Numbered from the stretch's first letter, positions 1-6,402 are shown. The stretch: DNA of 9,013 nt from a bacterium (GCA_030018795.1 JASEHA010000066.1:1-9013); one strand, 5' to 3'. Notes: generated by a model from the sequence alone, not told the origin. Translations and numbers: made by a program.

Positions 1-1
1 T

Positions 2-112
2 GCTAACCCATCTACCTCATCTATCCGACAATTGAGAGTTGACACGACAGTAGTGGGATTCGATGAAAAACGATTGCAACGCCTTTCATGCCTCTTATTG
101 TGTACTACTTGA
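2..112 (+). pseudogene. Possible transposase remnant, open at the left edge
   Basis: An open frame enters from the left edge and runs 36 codons to a TGA at 110-112. It includes the stretch IRQLRVDTTVVG (codons 8-19). From memory, R-V-D-T-T-V-V resembles the block around the first catalytic aspartate of DDE transposases of the IS1182/IS5-like type, where it is usually followed by E and an N-I-H-x-P-T-D-S motif. Here that continuation is absent: the frame goes on as GFDEKRLQRL and then runs into the 50-bp repeat that starts at 81. The simplest reading is a decayed or truncated insertion-sequence gene, but the match is a short motif recalled without a search. It could be chance, or the end of an unrelated gene. 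Confidence 0.3.
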
Positions 113-130
113 TGCATTCAATTCGTAATG
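81..130 (+). repeat. Left arm of a 50-bp inverted repeat shared with the right window end
   Basis: These 50 bases match the reverse complement of 8964-9013 at 48 of 50 positions. The two differences are C versus T at 82 and 91. Immediately right of 130 the two copies diverge, with only weak gapped similarity. A near-identical pair at the two ends of the window, with unrelated housekeeping genes between them, suggests a dispersed element present in several genomic copies. The possible transposase fragment just upstream fits an insertion-sequence origin. No coding role is apparent; the short frame that starts inside it at 88 has no recognisable product. Confidence 0.9.
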
Positions 131-136
131 TGGGAA

Positions 137-165
137 GTAGAGACGCAAGATTTTTGCGTCTCTAC
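137..165. repeat. Palindromic repeat, copy 1 (12-bp stem, 5-nt loop)
   Basis: GTAGAGACGCAA (137-148) pairs perfectly with TTGCGTCTCTAC (154-165) around a 5-base loop. A second copy lies at 6418-6445. The outermost pair is G-C here and A-T there, so both sides changed together and pairing was kept. No T-tract follows, so this is not an obvious intrinsic terminator. It lies in the probable 5' leader of rho or just upstream of it. From memory, palindromes with GTAGAGACG/CGTCTCTAC ends are also abundant in intergenic regions of some cyanobacteria; I could not check this. Confidence 0.8.
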
Positions 166-200
166 AAGACAATTAAAATTGCAGAGGACAAGCATGGTGG

Positions 201-250
201 ACTTTTCTCACCTTTCCACCTTTTCACCAATCTGTTCGCTGTCCATACTT
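201..250 (+). promoter_or_regulatory. Candidate Rho-loading (rut-like) segment in the rho leader
   Basis: This 50-base segment has 18 C and 3 G on the + strand, and bases 201-233 contain no G at all. Within it CACC recurs at 209, 217 and 225, an exact 8-nt period (209-232). Rho primary sites bind C-rich, G-poor, weakly structured RNA through YC dinucleotides, and E. coli rho is known to be controlled by Rho-dependent termination in its leader. A site of this composition about 100 nt upstream of the rho start is what such autoregulation would use. That function is inference, and no convincing promoter upstream could be assigned to prove the segment is transcribed. Confidence 0.35.
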
Positions 251-328
251 TTTTTGGCGGTGTCTATTGTATCCACAAGATTAAATGTTATGAGGTAATG
301 TAACTATTTGTTAGAAAAATCTTTAAAC

Positions 329-333
329 GGGAG
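329..333 (+). promoter_or_regulatory. Shine-Dalgarno that decides the rho start
   Basis: GGGAG lies directly against the ATG at 334, leaving no spacer for that codon. It is 9 nt before the ATG at 343 and 12 nt before the ATG at 346. Start 343 is therefore preferred over 334. Confidence 0.6.
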
Positions 334-342
334 ATGGGAAAA

Positions 343-1617
343 ATGATGAATAAACACGAAGGATTAAATGTTAAAGATCTGCAAGACAAGACTATTTCAG
401 AGTTAAGTGACCTTGCTCATGAGCTAAAGATTGAGGGGGCAAGCGGCATGAGGAAGCAAGAGCTTATTTTTGCAATATTACAAGCTCGTGCTGAGGCACA
501 GGGGCAGCTCTTTGGACAGGGGGTGTTAGAGGTATTGCCTGATGGCTATGGCTTTCTGCGGTCTACAAATTACAATTATCTTCCAAGCCCGGACGATATC
601 TATGTCTCCCCATCACAGATTAGAAAGTTTAGCCTGCATACAGGAGATACAGTCTCGGGTCAAATTCGTTCACCAAAGGAAAGCGAGAAATTCTTTGCCT
701 TGCTCAGGGTTGAGGCGGTAAACTTTGATGGACCTGATGTTGCTTCTCAAAGGATATTGTTTGATAACCTGACCCCGCTTTATCCTCAGGAAAGAATAGT
801 CCTGGAAAGAACACCAAGTGAGATATCCATGCGGGTTATGGATATGCTTACCCCAATTGGCAAGGGACAAAGGGGATTAATCGTTGCCCCGCCAAGAACA
901 GGAAAGACTGTCCTGCTTCAGAAATTAGCCAACAGCATTACGGCAAATCATCCGGAGATTAAACTGATTGTCCTTCTTATTGATGAGAGACCTGAAGAGG
1001 TTACTGATATGGCACGGTCTGTAAATGGTGAGGTAATTAGCTCAACCTTTGATGAGCCGCCGCAGCGACATGTTCAGGTAGCAGACATGGTAATTGAAAA
1101 AGCAAAACGGCTTGTGGAACATAAGCATGATGTGGTTATCCTTTTGGATAGCATTACCCGTCTTGCCCGAGCACATAATCAGGTCTGTCCTACCTCAGGA
1201 AAGGTGCTTTCTGGTGGGGTAGACTCAAATGCTTTGCATCGTCCAAAGAGATTTTTTGGAGCAGCAAGAAATATAGAAGAGGGCGGCAGCTTAACCATTA
1301 TTGCTACGGCTCTTGTTGATACCGGCAGCCGTATGGATGAGGTTATATTTGAAGAGTTTAAGGGAACAGGAAATATGGAGGTTCTCCTTGATAGATCACT
1401 GGTAGATAAACGACTGTTTCCAGCTATTAATATCCTTAAGTCAGGCACAAGAAAGGAAGAGTTGTTGTTAGATGAGGAAACCCTGGCTAAGGTATGGGTA
1501 TTACGCAAGGTTCTTAGTGCTATGAGTCCAGTAGAAACTATGGAGTTAGTGGTTAACAAGATAAAGACAACCAAGAGTAATAAGGAATTTCTGATGGCCA
1601 TAAATGTTGGGTCATAA
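343..1617 (+). CDS. rho: Transcription termination factor Rho
   Basis: Rho is the hexameric RNA-dependent ATPase and helicase that loads on C-rich nascent RNA and dissociates RNA polymerase in the cytoplasm. The product is 424 aa from the chosen start, close to the 419 aa of E. coli Rho, with no large insertion. In order: a Rho_N helical domain (about 8-50), a cold-shock/OB-type RNA-binding domain (about 57-125) with the primary-site motif DGYGFLR (67-73) and DIYVSPSQIRKF, then the RecA-type ATPase. Walker A is APPRTGKT (182-189) and Walker B is VVILLDS with D269. The R-loop region GARN-EEGGSLTI and the conserved TALVDTGSRMDEVIFEEFKG block are present, so the enzyme looks intact. The Shine-Dalgarno at 329-333 favours ATG 343, with 346 possible. 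The next gene starts 24 nt after the stop, suggesting one transcript. A C-rich leader at 201-250 may allow autoregulation. Confidence 0.97.
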   Translation: MMNKHEGLNVKDLQDKTISELSDLAHELKIEGASGMRKQELIFAILQARAEAQGQLFGQGVLEVLPDGYGFLRSTNYNYLPSPDDIYVSPSQIRKFSLHTGDTVSGQIRSPKESEKFFALLRVEAVNFDGPDVASQRILFDNLTPLYPQERIVLERTPSEISMRVMDMLTPIGKGQRGLIVAPPRTGKTVLLQKLANSITANHPEIKLIVLLIDERPEEVTDMARSVNGEVISSTFDEPPQRHVQVADMVIEKAKRLVEHKHDVVILLDSITRLARAHNQVCPTSGKVLSGGVDSNALHRPKRFFGAARNIEEGGSLTIIATALVDTGSRMDEVIFEEFKGTGNMEVLLDRSLVDKRLFPAINILKSGTRKEELLLDEETLAKVWVLRKVLSAMSPVETMELVVNKIKTTKSNKEFLMAINVGS

Positions 1618-1626
1618 AAAAGTGAC

Positions 1627-1631
1627 AGGAG
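1627..1631 (+). promoter_or_regulatory. Shine-Dalgarno that decides the start of the gene after rho
   Basis: AGGAG abuts the in-frame ATG at 1632 with no spacer and sits 9 nt before the ATG at 1641, so 1641 is preferred. The geometry is the same as at rho. Confidence 0.6.
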
Positions 1632-1640
1632 ATGCACACA

Positions 1641-2021
1641 ATGAGCGAACATGATATGGATTATGAATTGATAAAAAAGGCAGTTAAACAGGCATTGTTA
1701 GAGGAAGGGTATTCGTTACGTGATTCAGAGATGGAGCTTGGAGAGAAATGGGTTGGTGGGGAGCTGATTATCAAGCCCCAAAGTGATACCCTTGCAGAAA
1801 AGAAGATTCCTCTGGAAGCATTCTTTCATAAGATAATTATGATTCGTGATCGATTGAGGGTTCTAGAACAAAAGATAAATGCTAATCCAAAGCTTGGTGA
1901 TGATGAAAAAATCGAGATGCAACAGTATATTACCCGCATCTATGGCAGTTTGACCACCTTTAATCTGCTTTTTAAGCGAAAGAGCGGCTGGTTTGTCGGA
2001 GAAAAGGGAGAAAAGTCGTAA
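1641..2021 (+). CDS. Small protein of unknown function, probably cotranscribed with rho
   Basis: I do not recognise a named family. The product is 126 aa from ATG 1641, which has AGGAG 9 nt upstream; starting at 1632 would add three residues but leave no spacer. It is soluble and charged, with no signal peptide or membrane segment. The N-terminal part (about 7-22) is helical. A middle strand region, GGELIIKPQ (39-47), leads into a dense, well-ordered block, FFHKIIMIRDRLRVLEQKIN (61-80), which is probably a long helix. After it come a second helix (about 87-101) and YGSLTTFNLLF (101-111). The last residues are lysine- and glycine-rich. From memory, similar small proteins with R-L-R-V-L-E-Q-K-I-N and Y-G-S-L-T-T-F-N occur in some deltaproteobacteria, all uncharacterised. 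The 23-nt gap after rho and the hairpin right after its stop suggest a two-gene unit with rho. A role linked to Rho or transcription is only inference. Confidence 0.85.
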   Translation: MSEHDMDYELIKKAVKQALLEEGYSLRDSEMELGEKWVGGELIIKPQSDTLAEKKIPLEAFFHKIIMIRDRLRVLEQKINANPKLGDDEKIEMQQYITRIYGSLTTFNLLFKRKSGWFVGEKGEKS

Positions 2022-2025
2022 GCAG

Positions 2026-2093
2026 GGCTTAAGAAAAGGGCAAGGGGTGAGTAAGCTGTTAGCTTACTCACCCCTTGCCCCTCTTCTTAAGCC
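2026..2093 (+). terminator. Large 30-bp hairpin between the rho unit and nusA
   Basis: GGCTTAAGAA (2026-2035) pairs with TTCTTAAGCC (2084-2093). After a small internal loop (2036-2037 against 2081-2083), 20 further perfect pairs join 2038-2057 to 2061-2080 around a GTT loop. The structure begins 5 bases after the stop of the preceding gene. No U-tract follows, so it is not a canonical intrinsic terminator. It could be an RNA 3'-end stabiliser, a transcription block, or a short palindromic mobile repeat. Its 3' arm and the following bases to 2110 are C-rich and G-poor (23 C, 3 G over 2061-2110), a composition suited to Rho loading when the hairpin is open. Confidence 0.55.
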
Positions 2094-2129
2094 AACCACC
2101 ACCCCATTATGTTTTTCCGTAAAAACATC

Positions 2130-2158
2130 TTGCATTTTAATTGAATGTATGCTATAGT
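2130..2158 (+). promoter_or_regulatory. Sigma70-type promoter for nusA-infB
   Basis: TTGCAT (2130-2135) and TATAGT (2153-2158) are separated by 17 bp, with four of six and five of six consensus bases. The predicted start near 2165 gives a leader of about 58 nt before the nusA start codon. A small A/T hairpin (2109-2116 with 2121-2128) lies just upstream of the -35 box. This promoter implies that nusA can be transcribed independently of rho. Confidence 0.65.
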
Positions 2159-2212
2159 ATGTGCTATAAAAGAAAAATGGTTGGGTTAGTCATTCTTTTT
2201 GTTAATAATCAT

Positions 2213-2217
2213 GGAGG
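2213..2217 (+). promoter_or_regulatory. Shine-Dalgarno that decides the nusA start
   Basis: GGAGG is followed by 5 nt and then ATG 2223. An upstream in-frame start at 2199 would put this site inside the coding region and add eight residues not typical of NusA. Confidence 0.8.
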
Positions 2218-2222
2218 TTTAC

Positions 2223-3602
2223 ATGAGTCCGGATTTTTTTGAGGCACTAAGTCAGATTGAAAAGGCCAAGGGTATTAAGAAAGAGGTATTGATTGAGGCA
2301 ATGAAAGATGCCCTTCTTGCTGCATATAGAAAAAATTTTGATGGTCAACAGAAAAATATCTCTGTAGAGCTTGATAACAGGGATGGATTTAAGATTATTG
2401 CCAAAAAACAGGTAGTAGAAAAAGTCTCTAATCCTAAACAAGAGATAGCATTGTCTGAAGCAATAAAATATAAGGATGATTGTCTGATTGGTGATGTAAT
2501 AGATATATCGATTACCCCTTCTGATTTTGGCAGAATTGCTGCTCAAACAACCAAACAGGTGATTACTCAAAGGATTCGAGAGGCAGAGATAGAGATAGTA
2601 TCTAAGAATTTCAAGGAAAGAATTGGAGAGATTATTACCGGAATTGTCCAACGGATATCAGGGCAAAATATTCTTATTGACCTTGGCAAGATAGAGGCTA
2701 CCCTTCCGATTAATGAACAAATAATAAAGGAAAAATACCGCATAGGAGATAGGTTGAAATCTTATATCTTAGATGTAAAACAAACCGTAAAGGGTCCACA
2801 AATTATTCTTTCCCGAACACATCCTGAATTTGTGAAGAAGTTGTTTGAATTAGAGGTGCCAGAGATATATGAAGGGATTGTAGAGATAAAAGGGGTTTCC
2901 AGAGAACCAGGTGCCCGTTCAAAGATAGCCGTCTGTTCAAAGGATGCTAATGTTGATCCAGTGGGTGCTTGTGTTGGCATGAAGGGTATGCGTGTTCAGG
3001 CTGTGATTAGTGAGCTGAGTGGCGAACGAATTGATATTGCTTTGTATGAGGATGACCCACAGGTGTTTATAAAAAATGCCCTTTCTCCGGCAAAGATAAT
3101 CTCTGTCACAGCAGATGCAATAATAAAGTCTGCTATCGCAATTGTTCCTGATGCCCAGCTCTCGCTTGCTATTGGAAAAGAGGGGCAAAATGTCCGTTTG
3201 GCAGCCAAGCTTACAGGGTGGAGGATTGATATCAGGAGCGAATCTGAGATAACCAAGGAAAGGGATGCAATAGCCAGAAAACAGGCTGAAGAAGAACTCT
3301 TTAAGAAACAGGAAGTGATACAGGAAGTGATACAAGAGGTTGAACCTCAGCCTTTGGAGGTTGAACACGTTGAAGATGAAATACTTGCAGATGATAGTGC
3401 TGCTATCATTCAGACTATTGAGATAGAAGAAGCTGAAGGTATTGCTGCAATTGGATTGGATAAAAAGATTGTAGAAAAATTACAGGAAGCAGGGATACAG
3501 GGTATTGAACAAATTAATGACCTGTCTGTAAATGAGTTAAGAAAACTTCCAGGTATTGGAAAGGTATCGGCAGAAAAGATATATCTTGCGATTCATCAAT
3601 AA
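2223..3602 (+). CDS. nusA: Transcription elongation/termination factor NusA
   Basis: NusA binds RNA polymerase and nascent RNA, modulating pausing, intrinsic and Rho-dependent termination and antitermination. The product is 459 aa from ATG 2223, chosen for the strong GGAGG and because NusA proteins typically begin close to FFEALSQIEKAKGI. Domains in order: the N-terminal polymerase-binding domain (about 1-125, with EAMKDALLAAYRKNF), an S1 domain (about 133-200), and two KH domains with G-M-K-G at 252-255 and the IGKEGQ motif (G318-KEG-Q322). A charged Glu/Gln-rich linker (about 340-400) contains a 12-bp tandem duplication at 3309-3332. A C-terminal helix-hairpin-helix module (about 405-459, LRKLPGIGKVSAEKI) ends the protein. 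It shares an operon with infB (33-nt gap). The rimP gene that usually precedes nusA is not here, and a promoter sits directly upstream instead. Confidence 0.97.
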   Translation: MSPDFFEALSQIEKAKGIKKEVLIEAMKDALLAAYRKNFDGQQKNISVELDNRDGFKIIAKKQVVEKVSNPKQEIALSEAIKYKDDCLIGDVIDISITPSDFGRIAAQTTKQVITQRIREAEIEIVSKNFKERIGEIITGIVQRISGQNILIDLGKIEATLPINEQIIKEKYRIGDRLKSYILDVKQTVKGPQIILSRTHPEFVKKLFELEVPEIYEGIVEIKGVSREPGARSKIAVCSKDANVDPVGACVGMKGMRVQAVISELSGERIDIALYEDDPQVFIKNALSPAKIISVTADAIIKSAIAIVPDAQLSLAIGKEGQNVRLAAKLTGWRIDIRSESEITKERDAIARKQAEEELFKKQEVIQEVIQEVEPQPLEVEHVEDEILADDSAAIIQTIEIEEAEGIAAIGLDKKIVEKLQEAGIQGIEQINDLSVNELRKLPGIGKVSAEKIYLAIHQ

Positions 3603-3635
3603 GTTGTTGCTGTATAAAGAAAGGGGTTAGATGGT

Positions 3636-5618
3636 ATGAGTATGAGAGTGCATGAGTTAGCTAAAAGATTAAATATGGAAATTAAGAGTCTGGTTGTAGA
3701 GCTTAAAGGGCTTGGTATGGATGTTAAGAGCGGGCTTAACAGCATAGATAAAGAAACAGCTGCTCATATCATGGAGTTGTTTGCTACCCCAGTAAAAGAG
3801 GAGAAGGAAGAAGAAATTATTTCATCATTAATAGAAGAAGAATCTACATTACCAATTAAAGAGATATCTGTACCTCAAGAAAAGATTGTAGTTATCCCGC
3901 CATCAAGCACTATAGGTGTCCTTGCTGAATTACTTGGCATTAAGGCTGGCGAATTAATTTCATGTTTGATGAAAAAGGGGGTAATGATAACCATCAATCA
4001 AGCTATTACCCCAAAGATTATTCAGCTGATTGAAAATATCTACAATGTTCAAATAGAGATAAAAGCACCTGTCTTTGAAATTGAAAAAGAGGATAAGAAT
4101 ATATCAGGACAAAAGCTGCGGCCGCCAGTAGTTACGATTATGGGGCATGTTGATCATGGTAAAACAAAGCTCCTTGACGCTATTCGAGAAACCAATGTTG
4201 TTGATAAGGAATCCGGCGGGATTACTCAACATATTGGAGCATACAAGGTAAGCCTTCCTTCAGGCGAGGTGACATTCCTTGATACACCAGGGCACCAGGC
4301 ATTTACTGCCATGAGATCCCGTGGGGCACAGGTAACAGATATTGTTGTCCTGGTCGTTGCCGCAGATGATGGGGTAATGCCTCAAACAGTGGAAGCCATA
4401 GATCATGCTAAAGCGGCTGAGGTGCCTATCCTGGTAGCTGTAAATAAAATAGACCTACCAGATGCAAATATAGATAGGATTAAAACCCAATTATCTGATT
4501 ATGGACTCCAACCTGAGGAATGGGGTGGGAAAACTATCTATGCTGATGTCTCGGCTAAAAAACGGATAGGATTAGAGCACCTCTTGGAGATGCTTTTATT
4601 AGAGGCAGAGATGCTTGAATTAAAGGCTTCCTATGATTGCACGGCAACAGGAACGATTATAGAGGCCAGATTGGATAAGGGCAGAGGACCGGTAGCTACG
4701 GTTCTGGTGCAAAAGGGAACGCTACGGATAGGGGATGCCTTTGTGGCTGGATTATCATGGGGTAAGGTCAGGGCAATGTTTAATGACAAGGGTGCCAGAA
4801 TAAAAAAAGCTATGCCATCTACACCTGTAGAGGTGTTGGGCTTTTCTGGGGTTCCTGTAGCAGGGGATATATTCAAGGTTGTCTCTGATGAAAAAGAGGC
4901 TAAACAAATAGCTGTTCAAAGAAAAGATGTCTTGTCGTTTGAAAAACAACCACTTGTTAGAATAACATTAGATGAATTATATTCTCAGATTCAACAAGGA
5001 ATAATAAAAGAGTTAAATGTTATCCTTAAGGCAGATGTTACTGGTTCCCTTGAGGTTATGTGCGATTTACTGGAAAAGATAGGAACAGAAAAGGTAAAGA
5101 TAAAGATCATCCATAAAGGGATTGGAGATATTAATGAGTCTGATGTTATGCTTGCTGATGCCTCTAATGCTATTATCATTGGATTTCATGTTGGAGCAGA
5201 TACAGTAACAAAAAGATTGGCTGAAGAGAAAGAAATAGATGTAAGAATTTATACCATTATCTATGAGCTTATTGAGGAATTGACTGAGGCATTGGTCGGG
5301 CTGTTAGAGCCGAAATATAAAGAAGTAATTCTGGGTGTAGCCGAGATCAGGGATGTATTCAAGGCATCCAAGATTGGAGTGGCTGCCGGCTCCTTTATCA
5401 AAGAGGGTAAGATCCAGCGAAATACAACTGTTCGATTAAAACGCGATGGCAAGGCTATATCTGAAGCAAAGGTAATATCCCTTCGCAGGTTTAAGGACGA
5501 CGTGACTGAGGTTTTAGCCGGATTTGAATGCGGTATAGGATTAGAGGGTACAAACGATATCAAGGTAAATGATATTATTGAGGCTTATGTTCTGGAAAAG
5601 GTAAAACAAACGTTATAG
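3636..5618 (+). CDS. infB: Translation initiation factor IF-2
   Basis: IF2 is the GTPase that places initiator fMet-tRNA on the 30S subunit and promotes 50S joining. The product is 660 aa, a short form: two IF2_N modules (about 2-45 and 88-132) joined by an acidic linker, without the long repetitive N-terminal region of E. coli IF2. The G domain is complete: G1 GHVDHGKT (170-177), G2 GGITQHIGA, G3 DTPGH (216-220), G4 NKID (270-273) and G5 SAK (306-308). Then come domain II (about 335-425), the IF2-specific alpha/beta domain beginning near TGSLEVM (469 on), and the C-terminal domain that binds fMet-tRNA (about 560-657, with GVAAGSFIKEGKI and ECGIGLEG). AAGGGG at 3621-3626, 9 nt before ATG 3636, supports this start. 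The usual ylxR gene between nusA and infB is absent. Confidence 0.98.
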   Translation: MSMRVHELAKRLNMEIKSLVVELKGLGMDVKSGLNSIDKETAAHIMELFATPVKEEKEEEIISSLIEEESTLPIKEISVPQEKIVVIPPSSTIGVLAELLGIKAGELISCLMKKGVMITINQAITPKIIQLIENIYNVQIEIKAPVFEIEKEDKNISGQKLRPPVVTIMGHVDHGKTKLLDAIRETNVVDKESGGITQHIGAYKVSLPSGEVTFLDTPGHQAFTAMRSRGAQVTDIVVLVVAADDGVMPQTVEAIDHAKAAEVPILVAVNKIDLPDANIDRIKTQLSDYGLQPEEWGGKTIYADVSAKKRIGLEHLLEMLLLEAEMLELKASYDCTATGTIIEARLDKGRGPVATVLVQKGTLRIGDAFVAGLSWGKVRAMFNDKGARIKKAMPSTPVEVLGFSGVPVAGDIFKVVSDEKEAKQIAVQRKDVLSFEKQPLVRITLDELYSQIQQGIIKELNVILKADVTGSLEVMCDLLEKIGTEKVKIKIIHKGIGDINESDVMLADASNAIIIGFHVGADTVTKRLAEEKEIDVRIYTIIYELIEELTEALVGLLEPKYKEVILGVAEIRDVFKASKIGVAAGSFIKEGKIQRNTTVRLKRDGKAISEAKVISLRRFKDDVTEVLAGFECGIGLEGTNDIKVNDIIEAYVLEKVKQTL

Positions 5619-5622
5619 GTAT

Positions 5623-5686
5623 TAATGTAACTCAAGCTTCCGGCTTGAGCATCATAAATCACAAGCAGGATGCTTGTGTTGCATTA
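5623..5686 (+). repeat. Compound hairpin repeat (three-way junction) abutting the ylxP start
   Basis: An outer stem TAATGTAA (5623-5630) with TTGCATTA (5679-5686) pairs over 8 bp, including one U-G. It encloses two hairpins: CTCAAGC/GCTTGAG (5631-5637 with 5643-5649, 5-nt loop) and CACAAGCA/TGCTTGTG (5660-5667 with 5671-5678, 3-nt loop). The whole forms a compact three-way junction filling the gap between infB and ylxP and ending one base before the ylxP ATG. This modular form suggests a dispersed palindromic repeat. It supplies most of the ylxP translation start region, where no normally spaced Shine-Dalgarno is seen. Confidence 0.7.
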
Positions 5687-5687
5687 A

Positions 5688-5972
5688 ATGATTATTGGAA
5701 CAGCTGTCATAGAATTTTATATCCCCAACAGTCACTCATTGAAAGATAAGCGAAGGGTACTGAAAAGTATCATCGCTCGAATCCGCAATAAGTTTAATGT
5801 CTCTGTATCTGAAATAGATTCCCATGAGCTATGGGGCAGGGCATTAATAGGCATAGCCTGCATCAGTAACGATACAAAATATACAAACCAGGTGCTTACG
5901 CAAATTATCAATATGATTGAAAATGAAATAACTGAGGTGGAAGTGATAAGCCATAGGATTGAGATTTTGTAG
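5688..5972 (+). CDS. ylxP: DUF503 family protein (YlxP-like)
   Basis: This 94-aa product matches the DUF503/YlxP family along its length: a first strand (IIGTAVIEFYIP), the hallmark SLKDKRRVLKSI (17-28), then FNVSVSEID and the E-LWGRALIGIA region. From memory, family members begin with M-I-V-G and have H-S-L-K-D-K-R. YlxP is a small cytoplasmic protein long encoded between infB and rbfA in many bacteria and has been linked to ribosome assembly, but its exact biochemical role is not settled. The position here, 69 nt after infB and before rbfA, is the usual one. The start at 5688 gives the standard N-terminus. It lacks a properly spaced Shine-Dalgarno: the nearest GGA-containing site (5667-5670) is 17 nt away, in the loop region of the upstream hairpin. 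Confidence 0.93.
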   Translation: MIIGTAVIEFYIPNSHSLKDKRRVLKSIIARIRNKFNVSVSEIDSHELWGRALIGIACISNDTKYTNQVLTQIINMIENEITEVEVISHRIEIL

Positions 5973-6002
5973 CTACTGAAAGGTAATTCAAGGGTTACAA
6001 TT

Positions 6003-6006
6003 GGAG
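6003..6006 (+). promoter_or_regulatory. Shine-Dalgarno that decides the rbfA start
   Basis: GGAG lies 3 nt before ATG 6010 and 6 nt before ATG 6013, favouring 6013. The TTG at 6001 overlaps this site, so it is not the start. Confidence 0.55.
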
Positions 6007-6012
6007 ATAATG

Positions 6013-6402
6013 ATGAAGACGAAACATTTTGCCTATGAAAGATGTGATAGATTGAATGCCTTGATAAAAGAAGAGGTAAGCGATATTATCCTCAATCATC
6101 TCAACGATCCTCGCATTGGCTTTGTTACTGTTACTGAGGTAAAGGTTGCTCATGACCTGCATTATGCAACAATTTATGTAAGTTTTTACGGTAGCGATAA
6201 AAAGGAGGGCATGGAAGGCTTGACACATGCCATAGGGTTTATCCGAACTGAGCTTGGGAAAAGGATAAAGATGAGATATACTCCAGAAATAGCGTTTAAG
6301 CTAGATACATCCATAGAATCTGGGGCACATGTTTTGGAGATAATAGATTCATTGGAGATACCTGAGAACCATTTGGAAGATCAAGGAAATATGCTTGAGT
6401 AA
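6013..6402 (+). CDS. rbfA: 30S ribosome-binding factor A
   Basis: RbfA binds the immature 30S subunit near helices 1 and 44/45 of 16S rRNA and assists late maturation and cold adaptation. The product is 129 aa from ATG 6013, a usual length. The fold is the type II KH-like domain: helix 1 with NALIKEEVSDII (15-26), the family signature DPRIGFVTVTEV (32-43), the strand YATIYVSFYG, the A-x-G helix kink AIG (73-75) in place of G-x-x-G, and RYTPEIAFKLDTSIESG (88-104). The C-terminal tail is short and acidic. A TTG start at 6001 would add four residues but overlaps the Shine-Dalgarno site. It follows ylxP by 40 nt, in the usual cluster order. Confidence 0.96.
   Translation: MKTKHFAYERCDRLNALIKEEVSDIILNHLNDPRIGFVTVTEVKVAHDLHYATIYVSFYGSDKKEGMEGLTHAIGFIRTELGKRIKMRYTPEIAFKLDTSIESGAHVLEIIDSLEIPENHLEDQGNMLE

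Noticed and set aside
39..67. TTGACA at 39-44 as a rho promoter -35 box
   Set aside because: At 17-bp spacing the -10 position reads GATGAA, a poor match; the TTGACA also falls inside the RVDTTVV coding motif.
88..303. 71-codon open frame at the left end
   Set aside because: It starts inside the 50-bp repeat, crosses the palindrome and the C-rich leader, has no Shine-Dalgarno and no recognisable motif; most likely non-coding.
1179..1652. 157-codon open frame antisense to rho
   Set aside because: It lies opposite the conserved Rho ATPase core and reads as low-information Ser/Leu/Thr-rich sequence; a shadow of rho.
2109..2128. A/T hairpin ATGTTTTT/AAAAACAT as an intrinsic terminator
   Set aside because: The stem is only 8 bp and nearly all A-T, with no following U-tract; it more likely reflects A/T-rich promoter-upstream DNA.
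2247..2651. 134-codon open frame antisense to nusA
   Set aside because: It is opposite the well-conserved NusA N-terminal and S1 domains, with a composition typical of a reverse-strand shadow.
2937..3368. 143-codon open frame antisense to nusA KH domains
   Set aside because: A shadow of strongly conserved coding sequence; no start signal or family resemblance.
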